Shown: positions 21,979 to 32,390 of the stretch, in pieces | Layout: every line of letters starts with the position of its first letter | Position numbering within the stretch: position 1 is the stretch's first letter | Source: Icerya purchasi | Lineage: Eukaryota > Arthropoda > Insecta > Hemiptera > Monophlebidae | Reading direction: 5' to 3' | Length of the DNA stretch: 64,000 nucleotides | Assembly (NCBI GenBank): GCA_039619475.1 | Contig: CM077115.1 | Span: forward strand, 65,478,864 to 65,542,863 | Made by a program: the position numbers and the translations under genes | The notes under the pieces: model-generated | Databases searched by the model: none | What the model was told of the DNA's origin: nothing | Seen by the model: only the letters and a program-made list of their open reading frames with translations

Positions 21979-22640
21979 GACAGCTGCAATGCTGACGATA
22001 CAGCACTATTATCAGTCAGTCATTCTCAGGCTAAAGCGAATGACGAACTGCACAGCGTGCTCCGGATCGCACAACTGAAAATGACCGAGAGATTGAAAAA
22101 TACAGTTAAATGAACAGAAATCGGTACACTTCACAATTGTGTTACATGACTAGGGCCTGTGTTATATATGTAGTCCATATTAATAACCAGCAAGTTCCAG
22201 TTTTGCAAATTCTGTAAAGTACTTAGGTATACATATGAATTCAAAATTAACACGGTATTGATCACCCAAACACGAGAAAAAACACGTCAAATGTACTGGC
22301 TCATTGGGGGGCCACTCTAAAATGAAGCCGGAGAACAAACTTCTAATATATATAAAACATACATAAAAGTGCTATACGTCCAATATAATGAAAGTTATAC
22401 AGAGATGTTCACACAGTTCAGCTATGGAAGCTAAAATACAGAGACCTTGAACTGAGATAGACCGTTTGTCTATTCCCGCGCTTCTCATATGAAGAATGAA
22501 TATCTGAGCAGAAATGTGTCAGATCAGCTAGAAAAGTAAAAAACGCTAATATTAGGATAATTAGAAAGAAACTTTCCCATTCTGTAGACCAACTCTCTGT
22601 GTATGATTATACTCCTATACACAGCCGGATCTAGACCAAT

Positions 22641-22795
22641 TTTTTTTTTTTTTTGGCGGAGGGGGGGGGGGTGTTTATAATTATATATATATATGTGTGT
22701 GTGTATGTGAGTGGGTGTGTGCGCGTTATCATGAATAATATTTATTTATAAATGGTACACTAATGCCTTGTAGTCAATTGTTGTATATGCCATAT
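22641..22795. repeat. Homopolymer and dinucleotide microsatellites
   Basis: A T-run, a G-rich run (22,655-22,671), then (AT)n and interrupted (GT)n to about 22,725, and plain AT-rich sequence up to the piggyBac end. Confidence 0.8.
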
Positions 22796-22810
22796 TTAAC
22801 CCTCGATTAG

Positions 22811-23010
22811 TCGCGCGGATGACATATCTCATCCGCTGTTCTTTTTTTAGTTATAATTTGTAATAACTAGAAAATTGAACATTACCCGTTCATGTATCCT
22901 CTATGTAAACCTTAGCAATCACATTGCAATAATCAGTTAAATCATCGTAGTGTGTATACTTTTAATAAAGTGCATTAAACATGCTTGGATGATGATTGTC
23001 ATCCGCGCGA
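22811..23010. repeat. piggyBac sub-terminal inverted pair
   Basis: TCGCGCGGATGAC at 22,811-22,823 is the exact reverse complement of GTCATCCGCGCGA at 22,998-23,010. An inner GCGGATGA/TCATCCGC hairpin lies at 22,815-22,836. Sub-terminal inverted repeats are usual in piggyBac ends. Confidence 0.75.
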
Positions 23011-23603
23011 GCAACCGGCAAAGTACTTTTTTCCGGGCTGAATTGACTTTAACTTCTTTCTTATTTCGGTTATTTATTGCGTAATAAGAAAGACGTTTTG
23101 TATTCTCTGTTTATATACGTTTATTTCGTGTTATTTATGCGTGAGTAAAAATCGTTTTAGATTTTTACTGCGATGTATGAGATTTGATAATATCCATGAC
23201 AGAGATTCCCGAAAAGTACAGATAAACTAGCTGCAATTCGTGAATAATTTTCGCGAATACTTTACTCCGTCAGAGTATTTAACGGTAGATGAACGGTTAT
23301 TGACATTTTATGGAAACTGTCCATTTCAACAATATATACCCAGCAAGCCAGCAAAATATCGACTGAGGGTGTTTGCTTTATCCGATGTGAAAACAGCCTA
23401 CATGCTAAGTTTAGAGCCATACGTTGAAAAGCAGCCCAGTGGACGTTATTTTGTGGGAAATTCTGCTGAAGATATTGTAACTAGGCTGGTTCAGCCAGTG
23501 GGGGGAATAAATAGAAATATTACTGCCGATAACTGGCTCTCTAGTTTGTCATTAGTGAAGATGCCTGTCCTGGCTAAGCGATTATCCTTATATTACAGAT
23601 ATA

Positions 23604-24666
23604 GCCCAGCACTTATTCCAATAGTCCAGCTTGTTATTTCAATTTACCCTATGAAATTAATTATTTGAAATTGGACATTGATGATTCTCTTTTCAAACAA
23701 CCGAGAGATGCACAGTTTTCTCCGGGTTTAATGAATGCATGGTTTGGCAATTTAGTATCTAGACAGTATAGTGACTTTATCCAGATATTTACAGATGGTT
23801 CTAAAGCTCAGGTGTACAACGGACCGGTTGGTGCTGCAGTACTATTTGCCGGGGGTTTATTAAAAAAATTTAGGCTTCCGCCTATGTTGTCCGTTTTCAC
23901 GGCCGAGCTACTGGCTCTCGATGAAGCATTAGGAACTATACTCAACACATGTATTACAGGGCAAAAGTATTTAGTATGTACCGACAGTTTAAGTTCGCTT
24001 AAGACGTTGGGTAACAGTGACTTTAATTATAAATGTCATCCCTTCATATACGAAATCAAATATAAATGTGCAAATCTACTCACCAAAAGTGTACAAGTAA
24101 GTTTCTGCTGGGTGCCTGGACATTATGGTGTTGGAATGAATGAGGCTGTCGATGCCGCAGCGAAGGCTGCTGCATTGGAGGGTGAGTTATCACCATTTAT
24201 TCCTTCATCAGACCTTTATTCTAAGGTTAAAGTTGATAGTAAGGCGGAATGGATTGAGTTTATTAATAGTCAGAACTAAGGCAAATACTACCACTTGGTT
24301 CAGTCAGAGCTCTCCTCTAGCCCTTGGTATTATTCCATTCCGGAATCTATCCCCGATCGACTCATTCGTAAATATGCGGTTACTATTTGCCGACTGCGTA
24401 TGGGTCATTCGCGGATAGTTCTGAATTTTTCTGACCGAGGTGACGGTGTACTATGCAGTGATCATCACGCGTCAAATTTCTTGGAGGGCATTAATCATTT
24501 GCTGTTTAATTGTAATAAATATGAACATTACCGTAGACCGTTTTGTGAACAATTAATGTCTCTTGGGTTCTTTCCTCCGTATACCATTTATAGTCTTCTG
24601 TGCCAGAACAACCAGGTTCTGTATATTTTGTTTAAATTTATTTTATTAAACGACATCCAAATTTAA
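23604..24666 (+). pseudogene. RNase H and C-terminal domain of the nested I-type element
   Basis: The main frame (about 23,604-24,279) has RNase H motifs 'FTDGSKAQ' (Asp), 'FTAELLALDEALG' (Glu), 'CTDSLSSLKTLG' (Asp) and 'VPGHYGVGMNEAVDAAAKAAA' (final His/Asp). All four acidic positions are kept. A frameshift near 24,280 leads to 'ICRLRMGHSRIVLNFSDRG', then 'CSDHHASNFLEGINHLLFNC', the zinc-type C-terminal block of I-group elements. Endonuclease and RT catalytic parts are absent, so it could not move by itself. Confidence 0.75.
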
Positions 24667-25138
24667 CAACATACACTTATTTATTTTATTATCTAATTAT
24701 TCTATGCAACTCTTGATGATATGTGATCCATTATCCTAATTCTTGATGCCCTGCCATGTTCAGGAAACCCAACGCTTCTCGAACTCGACTTGGGCAGTTT
24801 TTCCTTTGTTATGATTTTGTGCAGACGTCGTGGACTATGCTGAAGCATTTGTGGCCACGATTGTTTGCTACAATTATTGTGTATGATGATTATAATTCCT
24901 ATTTTATTAATTTTCTGGTTAGGCAAGTTCAGGTAATGTACCTTGGACTCAGCCTGGCCAATTTCTCCTTTCTAAAGATTTTATTCAGGCTCCGTGGGTG
25001 ATGTTGAACATTTACGGCCATGGTTGTCTGTTTATAACCTTTTTCCTAATTAAATATTATGTATCTTTCATTAGTTGGCAGTATTCTTATATTAAATGAT
25101 TGGTGGCTAAATGGCTTGATAGTTAACTAAAGCCGGGC

Positions 25139-25141
<3 letters not shown>
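24667..25141 (+). other. 3' UTR of the nested I-type element
   Basis: Non-coding sequence between the end of the C-terminal frame and the A-tail. Nothing else is recognisable in it. Confidence 0.5.
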
Positions 25142-25172
<31 letters not shown>

Positions 25173-25333
25173 TCCTAAAAGATAATAAACTGACTTATGT
25201 TGGAACCGTATGTAAAAAGCAAGGTGAAATTCCTAATGAGTTTTTACCAAGCAAAAGTAGACTCTTCGATATTCGGATTTCAAGAAGATTGTACGTTGGT
25301 ATCTTATTGCTCAAAAAAAAATAAAATAAGGTG

Positions 25334-25449
25334 TTTTTTTTTTGTTTTTTTTTTTAATTGGGCTCGTCAACCGAGGACCTTTACCCAGAAACAATTAAGG
25401 GAAAACGAAAGTTATATGGTGAGGCGATCAGCTATCGCTAATAAGAAGG
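25334..25449 (-). mobile_element. 116 bp minus-strand retro-insertion inside piggyBac
   Basis: A T-rich start (25,334-25,356, the A-tail of a minus-strand insertion) is followed by the minus-strand 3' terminus reading GGTCCTCGGTTGACGAGCCC before AATTAAAA. That resembles I-type 3' UTR ends such as 20,110-20,148. AAGGTG occurs immediately before (25,328-25,333) and after (25,450-25,455). Excising the insert with one AAGGTG copy rejoins the piggyBac frame across NK-VVLL-FSMHFDD. It is extremely 5'-truncated. Confidence 0.7.
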
Positions 25450-25616
25450 AAGGTGGTTCTGTTACTATTCTCAATGCACTTCGATGACACCATAGATGAA
25501 GCAACCGGTAGTGCTTAAAAACCTGAAATTGTTACATTTTACAACATAGATGATTTTGTGCTCAAAAAAATTTTTTTTGTCACTCTAGACCGATATTTTA
25601 ACCGACAGAAATAATA

Positions 25617-26115
25617 TTTTTTTTGGGCTTGGCCGACTAAGGGAAGCTACCTAGGACAATTGGACTAGATTAGAGATTAAATTTTAATCCGGTCAGAAAT
25701 CGATGACAGAAAAGAGACAAGAATTGGAACCACATTGGATGACGGCAAAGCTAAGATATAGGAAGCACTATATGGAGTAGGATAATTCAGCTTTAACAGC
25801 CGAACGTACAGGATATTACGTTCGGAGAAAAGACTGGAACATTCAAGCAGCACGTGGTCAGGATCACAAACGAAGGAACAGTCGCCAGAGTGCAAAGGAC
25901 AATAAGGGGATGGGAAAAGAGCAAAACGATGCCGAGAGGATGGGAGAAAAGTATGATTGAACCGCAGACGGCAGATGGCAATGATGAAAAAAAGGTTTAA
26001 GAGTAGGAAAATGATAGAACCAAGCACGAGAAGGAGGTCTAGGCTGAATAGAAAGGTAAAATGAGTTAGGATTGGAAAAGGAGAAAGGATACACATCCGA
26101 CCAAATACATACACG
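25617..26115 (-). pseudogene. I-type element, 3' end relic
   Basis: On the minus strand a frame reading 'RLRFNHTFLPSSRHRFALFP', then 'YCPLHSGDCSFVCDPDHVLLEC', keeps the C...H...C zinc block. It ends at 25,677 with a stop, followed by a ~60 bp 3' UTR (GTCGGCCAAGCCC) and eight A (25,617-25,624). It is a relative of the relic at 19.2-20.15 kb (RLRLDHSRLP...FCSLHPDG...FFEC). RT and RNase H are missing. Confidence 0.65.
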
Positions 26116-26447
26116 TATTATATAGTTACGCACAACCCTACCAGTTCAAGCAATATATACGTCTTTATGGTACGTCGCTTTTATCGATTTTCAGAGTATT
26201 TGTGGAAACACTTGATGACATTTATTACTTGAGAAAATAAATAATTTCTCACTTGTACACTTCAAAATACAGTTTCTTGTATTATATTTTCAAAAGAACT
26301 TTTTATACTAAAAAAAACTCGCATAACATCTGAAAACTTTTGTTATTGCACGCTACCCACTAATACAACGACAACACTTGGGTAAACGTCCAAAGTCGAC
26401 ATGCCAACAAAAAAAAGAGAAAAAAACATGTATTTTAGAAAAATTAT
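26116..26447. other. AT-rich spacer without a recognisable gene
   Basis: No motif is visible on either strand between the I-type relic and the left arm of the foldback structure. Confidence 0.5.
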
Positions 26448-27850
26448 AATAAAAAATAACACTGTGTCAAGTTGGCCGACACATTTTTGGTAATTCAAAA
26501 TGAACATCGCAAAACAATTAAGAATCATTTGGTGGCCATTGTGGTAGTGTTTATTTCTTAAGTTTAGTAGTGAACGGTTCAGTTTCCAGAGACATATATA
26601 TAAAAAAATAATGTAAAGTCGACTGGCGAAATTGGCCAAATCGCCTTGATTTGAATTTATTTTATAATTACAAATTCGGCGAGTAGTACTGATATTCACT
26701 GTACATAGTATAATTAAGAATATTGAAAATAAAAAGTTCTGCTAAATAATTCGAGAGGTAATTTTATTTTTAGCGTGCAAATTGCGTCTTTTCATATGCC
26801 TAGTTAAAAATATTATTAAAGACGTAATACATGTATTAATTAAAATTATGCAGAAAATCGTTTTTTGTTAATGATTATAAAATAGTAACTTTTATATTCA
26901 AAAAGAAAAATTATATAAAATGAGACCGATTAACGTAATTAAATATTATATTACTCATTCGCTTTTAGATTAACTGGAGTTATTGGATATAAACCAATAT
27001 ATAGCTTATTATTACCGGAAAAATGGTAGTTTGGAATGTTACAATGATTTAGAACGAAAATCAATTCAAATAGCGCCGTATGTCCGCGTGCTGTTTTTGA
27101 TGTCAAATCTGAACAGTAGTATTACTATGTCATTTTTTCTTTAAATTTAAAAATTACTATTTTGTAATCATTAAACGAACGGATTTTCTGCAGTAAAAAT
27201 GTTTTATGTCGTACTAAGTAATATTCGTCTATAATTTTATACAGCTCTGACACTGTACGGAATTAATCATTTTTTTTTTAAACTAGGCAACTTCCACAGT
27301 ATGAAAGGACGCACTTTACACAATAAAAATAAAATTACCTGGAATTATTTAGCAGGAGTTTTTATTCGGAAATATTCTTAATTACTAATGTACAGTGAAT
27401 TTGCTTGCCAACTTTGTAATTATAAAATAAATTTAAATACTTCATATAATCAAACAAAATAATGAATCAAGGCGATTTCATTTCTTTCTAGATGTCTCTA
27501 GAAACTGAACCGTTCACTACTAAACTTTGGGTATAGACTACCAATGACTATCAAATGATGTCTGATCAATCTGTGCCATTTAAATAAAAAAATTTCAAAA
27601 TTTGTCGATTTTCGCAAATTTTGTCGGCCAATTTCACATTTTTTTTTTTTTTTTTTTGAATGGTCTCTGGAAACTGAACTGTTCACTACCAAACTTTTTA
27701 GGAATAAACTACCACAATGGACACCAAATGATTCTTAACTGTTTTGCTATGTTGATTTTGTACTACCAAAAATTTGTCGACAACTTCACACAGGCAATAA
27801 TTACCCGCATTCAAACAAAATATTTTAGGAAAATTATAATAAAAAAAGCT
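26448..27850. repeat. Large imperfect inverted repeat (foldback structure)
   Basis: The left arm (about 26,448-26,930) and right arm (about 27,130-27,850) are reverse complements over most of their length. Landmarks: 'CTCTGGAAACTGAACCGTTC' (left arm, minus strand) with 27,664-27,683; 'ACCAAATGATTCTTAA' in both; 'TTCACTGTACAT' (26,692 and inverted near 27,390); 'CTGCTAAATAATTC' (26,737 and inverted near 27,345); and GCAGAAAATC (26,850, inverted near 27,190). The central spacer is about 200 bp. The right arm carries the outer ~150 bp twice (from 27,480 and from 27,655). No transposase motif is visible. It could be a foldback transposon or two head-to-head copies of a short element. By eye the arms are roughly 75-85 percent alike. 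Confidence 0.7.
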
Positions 27851-28735
27851 ATTGGAACGACCGGTTTGCCCCGGGGGAAAAAAGGACAAAATTTCCAGTT
27901 TTCCGAATTCCTCGATACACACATCACGAATATTATGAGAATAAAAAGAATTGCTGTAGTTTTTTGTTTTTTTTTTTCCGGTGGCGACAACGAAGCCATT
28001 AAAAGGAAGCTGCTACATGCATCATATTTTTATCCGATTAGAAATAGGGAACCTGAAAAGAAATTACTGACGATAAAGGGGAGGGATGGACGAGAAGTGC
28101 TTGGGAGAGTATGGGGGGAGACTATTGATCATAGAAGTAGCTGAATGAAGCATTTGAAGTAAACGTGATTGGTTAATATTGCTCAAGATATTGAATGGAG
28201 CGTATTTTTGAAGAATTTTAAATTATTCCAAATACATTTCACTTTAGAAATACCCCCCACATGTATGAAATGCGCCACTACCGCCATATAAATAATCTTC
28301 GATATATGCGGTTTTCTGTTTTTTAATAGACTCATCTGAAGCGAATTTATCGGGAATATTGGAGTTAACTTGTATGAAAAAAAAAAAAAAAAAAATTAGA
28401 GTTATGATGAATTCGGTATTTCTAGTGATGGGAATATGATCACTTCCAAAGGAACCGTTTGAAGTTAACCATGAGAGACACTATAATTAGGAGAGGAGAA
28501 TGATAGATCAATTAGAACCGGAAGACAAAGGTCTTTTTTTGCTTTTACTCATGTTACTGTTTTCAGTCACTTTATATACGAGTGAATGGATGAATTTAAG
28601 TTCCCACCGCTTAAATAAATCATTACACCTAAGGGCCGCGGTATGCTATCAACCAATTTAGTTAAAAGTAGCCAGCATTTCCAACAGAAAGGAACACGTC
28701 AAAAGGGCAAAAAAGATATAAAAAAAAATGTAATA
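27851..28735. other. Unassigned stretch
   Basis: Contains an A-run (28,377-28,396) and the end of an open frame (27,602-28,144, plus) that begins in the foldback arm and has no family motif. I see no gene here. Confidence 0.45.
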
Positions 28736-28756
28736 ATCATCATCATCATCATCATC
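28736..28756 (-). repeat. (ATG/ATC)n tail of the RTE element
   Basis: Seven ATC units on the plus strand, directly after the stop of the RTE reading frame. On the element's strand this is a (GAT)n tail. Short simple-repeat tails instead of poly(A) are usual for RTE elements. Confidence 0.8.
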
Positions 28757-31509
28757 TTCTCCTCAACCCAAGGGCTGGTGGGTAACATGGCCACGTGTTA
28801 GCTTCTCGTGCTCTGGCTAACTCTTTAACTTCCGCGTACGACCTCCTTCGTTTTATTCCATCCATGAATCTCCTTCGAGGCCTTCCTCTTTGAGTCTTCC
28901 CTATTGTTTTTCCTCCTAATAAGTTGGTAACCCACATTGAGTGACGTATCACGTGTCCTACGGTCGAATTTCTTCTTCTTTCTATTGTATTTAGCATTTC
29001 TCGTTTTTCCTTTACTCTGGATAGTACAATGCGGTTCGAAATTTTATCCATCCATTTTATCTTTAGCATGCGTCGCCAGCACCACATTTCAAATGCTTCC
29101 AATTTGCACTTGTCTTTCTTTAGCAGAGTTCACGTTTCGCATCCATAAAGGGCAACGCTCCAAATAAAGCTTTTTATGAAATGTTTTCTGATATCTAACT
29201 CTATATTTCTAGAAGAAAGAAGGCTTAGCTTTTTACTAAATGCATTCTTTGCTTGGGCTATTCTCCTTCTTATTTCCCGCTCCGATCTGCCATCCTTTGT
29301 TATCAGGCTGCCCAAATATTCAAATTATTTTACACCGGTTTCCCATTTATTATTATGTTCAACTTATCATCTACTTTTTTGTCACATCTTAGTACTTTAG
29401 TTTTCGTTTCATTGATTCTCATATTACATTTGATATTTAACAATCTGTTTAGTTCGTTCAGCTCCTTTTGCAATTTTGCTTCGCTGTCCGCCACCAGCAC
29501 TATGTCATCAGCATATCTAATCGTTTTATATCTTATTCCATTTACTTTTATTCCTCCATTCTCTCTGCCTAAGAAGCGCCTCATTGCCTTTTCCACATAA
29601 ATGTTAAACAGGAAAGGTGAAAGGCAGCAGCCTTGTCTGACTCCTTTCTTTATTTTCCATTTATCCTTATTTGTTGATTTTTATACAATTCGAGTATTAA
29701 TCTTCGGTCTCTGAAATCTATATTTGCTTCTTTTAGGCCTCGGAACATAATGTCCCATTTGACATTATCAAATGCCTTCTCTACGTCGATGAAGGCTAAA
29801 TACAAAGTTCTATTCTTCTCCATAATTATTTCTGTTAATATCCTTAGAGCCAAAATAGCTTCCCTTGTTCCCCTATTTCTTCTGAATCCAAATTGATCCT
29901 CTGAGATGTTCTCTTCTATTTTTCTTTTCATTCGTTCATAAATTATTTTAGTTAGAATTTTCCGTATGTGGGGTAGTAGGCTTATAGTGCGATATTGCTC
30001 ACATCTCTGGGCATTACTATTTTTTGGAATGGCAATCAAACGGCTTATCTGAAAATCTTCAGGAATTTTCCCGGATTCGTAAATATCCCTTATCAGCTGA
30101 TATAATGCGGTTTTTGTTTTATCTCCGAGTATTTTAATGATTTCACTCGGAATGTCGTCCACTCCTGGAGTTTTTCGCGATCTAAGATTATTTAATGCAA
30201 ACTCAAATTCCCGTTCCATAATGCATGGTCCTAATACATCTTCCATCACATTCTTCTCCTCGTCCACTGCTCTTGTCCGGTCTCATTCTTTATCTTTGTA
30301 AAGTTGCTCAATGTACTCTTTCCATCGTATTTGTATTCCTTTTTTTCTTGTTATAATGTTTCCACTGTTGTCTCTAATAATACATAAATTCTTGCGTCTT
30401 GGCTTGAACTGGCATCTTATTTCTCTGTATGCTCTTTCCATGTTGCCGCTTTTTATATTGTGATCAATATCCTTGCATTTCTCCATTATCCATTCTTCCC
30501 TGGCTTTGTTTGCTTTCCTGTTTATTAGATTTCTTAGCCGTCGTTTGTATTCATTTACTTTCTCATCTATTTTAGCTCTCCTTCTCTGCTCCACTAATTG
30601 TGTTACTTCGTCAGTAATCCAAGGTTTGTAAATTATCCTTCCCTCCTTTCCAAAGTGTTGTAATGCCATTTCTCTTATTTCTTTTTTGAAATATTCCCAT
30701 TTCTCATTATTGTCTTTTCCATTTATACTTTGTTGATTGAATCTTTCCTCAGTTTATTTTTCAAAGGCTGTCTTATGTTCTTTGATCTTAGCTAAATTCC
30801 ATCTGTTGTTCCGGTTAGTGGTTTTCTTCGCCTGTTTCAGTTTTAGTCTACTGGTCATTATAACTGGTATATGGTCCGAGTCGATATCTGCTCCCGGGTA
30901 ACTTTTGCATACTTTGACCTGGTTCTTATATCTTTGACGAACTAAAATATAGTCCAGTTGGAATCTTGCTCTGTCTCCCGGGGAACTCCACGTGTATCTT
31001 CTTCTTTTCGGTTGTTCAAAGATTGTGTTTGTGATGATCAAATCTTGACTACTGCAGAATTCAATTAGTCTTTCTCCTCGGCTATTTCTTTTACCTAGAC
31101 CGAATCTTCCTGTGATATTGTCCGCTTGTTCTTCCCGCACTACGGCGTTCCAGTCTACTAATAAAATTAGATTATCCCTATCTTTTACTTGTAATAACAC
31201 TTCTTCTATTTGTTCGTATAGTTCTTCTATTTCATCGTCATCACTGTTGGATGTAGGCATGTAAACTTGGATGAGTACCAAGTCTGTCGGTTCATTTTTT
31301 ATCCGTATCATGATGATTCTATCATTGAATGCCCAGATACGTTCCGCTTTGTCTCCCGATTCTTTGGATAGCAGAAAGCCAACTCCTGCTACTCCTTTTT
31401 CCGCGCTGCTGTGTATGAACCTGTGGTCTCCGCTCCAAATATCTCCGCTTTCTTTCCATCTGACTTCACTTATGCCCGAGATATCACATTTCATTCTATT
31501 TATTTCCAT
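28752..31509 (-). pseudogene. RTE endonuclease-reverse transcriptase, frameshifted
   Basis: Open pieces: 31,509-30,754 (endonuclease), 30,669-30,283 (linker), 30,267-29,650 and 29,596-29,330 (RT), 29,315-29,130 and 29,102-28,752 (thumb and C-terminus). The endonuclease shows 'DISGISEVRWKESGD', 'LILLVDWNAVV' (usual GDWNA; Gly changed to Val), 'RRRYTWSSPGDR' and 'DIDSDHIPV'. The RT shows 'RKTPGVDDIPSEIIK', 'SEDQFGFRRNRGTREAI', 'FIDVEKAFDNVKW' and 'IRYADDIVLVAD' (YADD). The end has 'RIAQAKNAFSKK', 'FIWSVALYGCET' and 'FEMWCWRRMLKIKW'. The family is related to 'craniofacial development protein 2-like' endonucleases. At least five frameshifts; not functional. Confidence 0.88.
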
Positions 31510-31531
31510 TTTCAGGTTTTCTGACTAAGTA

Positions 31532-32390
31532 GTAAAATTCTCGACCGGCATTACAGAGTTCGAAGCACCCCGTTTTTATCGCGGTTATTGTAATAGTTGT
31601 AAAAAAATAGATTCGAAAATTAGCGTACCTTTTTTGAGGACTCGAAATAAAACTCGGTTCGAATCTCCTGTTGAAATGCAAAATATTATCACTTACTTGT
31701 GCTAGTTTCATTTCCCCATAATAGCGCACAAACTCGAATTAATTTAAATACGGAATCCTAAAAAGAACAGAAAATCAATTAAAAATACTTAAGAGAATAA
31801 GCAAACTAGTAAAATGACGTAAACATTTATTTCTTTTTATGTACCCATACGCGAATATATAGACAAGTCGACAAAAGAAAACGGCATTTATTATACGAAA
31901 TTACCGAAAACGGTGAATTGACGCTTTGTAGTGATTTAAAGGTAATTGTTGATGACTCATGTTTTTTTCACTTACCGAAGCAGCGTTTAACTGAGATAAT
32001 TTGTTTAACGGGGTCCGATAAAAAGCTCCGCACGCTGGTGCCGAAACGAGCGTGCCCAAAAACCTAGCGCAAAAAAGGCGGTTCTTCATTTTGAGAATGA
32101 GAGATGATAATAAAAACTTCGGGGCCGCCAAAAGTCGTTGATGCAATAACGCGTTTTCGAAAAATATGTCAGGTGATTAAAAGGCACAGATTTAAGATCC
32201 ACTGATGAATTAAAATTGTCTTACAATAGTATTAGTATGATACAAAATTAAGCTGGGTACCAGTCGAATATCAGTTAAGATTATAATCAAGAGACACATA
32301 GTTATTTCCCTTCTGACTGGATGCGATTTCTATTCAATTCCTGAACCTAGTAAATTTCATAACCATACATCGTTATTCCAACCTATTTCT
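31532..32390. other. AT-rich stretch without a recognisable gene
   Basis: No coding motif. A match to the tRNA B-box word GGTTCGAATC at about 31,650 has no A-box or cloverleaf around it. Confidence 0.5.

Larger units (their letters stand above)
20715..22640 (+). pseudogene. Decayed Jockey-clade element interrupted by a DNA transposon
   Basis: The plus strand begins with an endonuclease patch 'NIALISETNFKDLTYN' (near 20,735) and 'IKHFCNADVTRNNVQATVAL' (20,850). It jumps, by internal deletion, to the RT block 'SVPQGSILGPHPYLLYTVDM' (20,965-21,020). After a 929 bp insertion it resumes at 'NADDTALLSVSHSQAKANDEL' (about 21,990; the Jockey FADDTAIL catalytic block with F-to-N change), then 'VKYLGIHMNSKLT' (22,215) and 'MYWLIGG' (22,290). 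The later part (22,385-22,625) is duplicated, diverged, at 41,302-41,540. Stops and frameshifts show it has long been inactive. Confidence 0.65.
23563..25170 (+). mobile_element. 5'-truncated I-type retroelement nested in piggyBac
   Basis: It starts at 23,563 within the RT C-terminal region and ends in 29 A (25,142-25,170). The pentamer AAGAT precedes it (23,558-23,562) and also ends the junction (25,169-25,173), giving a target duplication of at least 5 bp that merges with the A-tail. Removing it brings the piggyBac frame back together (LSLVK joined to ILKDNKLTYVGT), which is strong support for both borders. The 3' UTR from 24,667 to 25,141 is about 475 bp and ends AAAGCCGGGCCAT before the A-tail. 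Confidence 0.8.
22796..25560 (+). mobile_element. piggyBac-family DNA transposon relic, interrupted twice
   Basis: The left end is TTAA (22,796-22,799) followed by CCCTCGATTAG, the CCC tip and TTAA target expected for piggyBac. A 13 bp sub-terminal pair (22,811-22,823 and 22,998-23,010) is perfectly inverted. The transposase relic follows at 23,172-23,562, continues after a retroelement at 25,171, and continues again after a 116 bp insertion at 25,456 to about 25,560. The right end (a matching tip plus TTAA) is not present; the element seems to have been cut off by the minus-strand relic starting near 25,617. Confidence 0.75.
23172..25560 (+). pseudogene. piggyBac transposase, broken by insertions and frameshifts
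   Basis: First piece: 'MRFDNIHDRDSRK', a frameshift (TDKLAAIRE in another frame), then the open stretch 23,240-23,562 with 'EYLTVDERLLTFYG' (first catalytic Asp), 'QYIPSKPAKYRLRVFALSD' (second Asp in LSDVKTAY) and 'NITADNWLSSLSLVK' (third Asp in ADNW). After the nested retroelement the protein resumes at 25,171 with 'KDNKLTYVGTVCKKQGEIP', 'FGFQEDCTLVSYCSKKNK' and, after the second insertion, 'FSMHFDDTIDEATGSA' and 'KPEIVTFYNI'. This is the DDE_Tnp_1_7 fold. The N-terminal ~200 residues and the C-terminal Cys-rich domain are missing. Confidence 0.85.
28736..31531 (-). mobile_element. RTE-clade non-LTR retrotransposon, 5'-truncated
   Basis: Minus-strand element from an endonuclease start near 31,531 to a GAT-repeat tail at 28,736. 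It carries endonuclease, RT and a C-terminal domain in order, with almost no 3' UTR, as is usual for RTE. The first ~20 residues of the endonuclease (the TWN motif) are missing, so the copy is slightly truncated. Target duplications were not identified. Confidence 0.85.

Noticed and set aside
22796..23013. Considered as a complete 218 bp piggyBac MITE because of the 13 bp inverted pair
   Set aside because: The right copy lacks the CCC tip and TTAA; it is better explained as a sub-terminal repeat of the larger relic.
31640..31665. Perfect-looking tRNA/SINE B-box word GGTTCGAATC
   Set aside because: No A-box at the right distance, no cloverleaf and no SINE tail around it.
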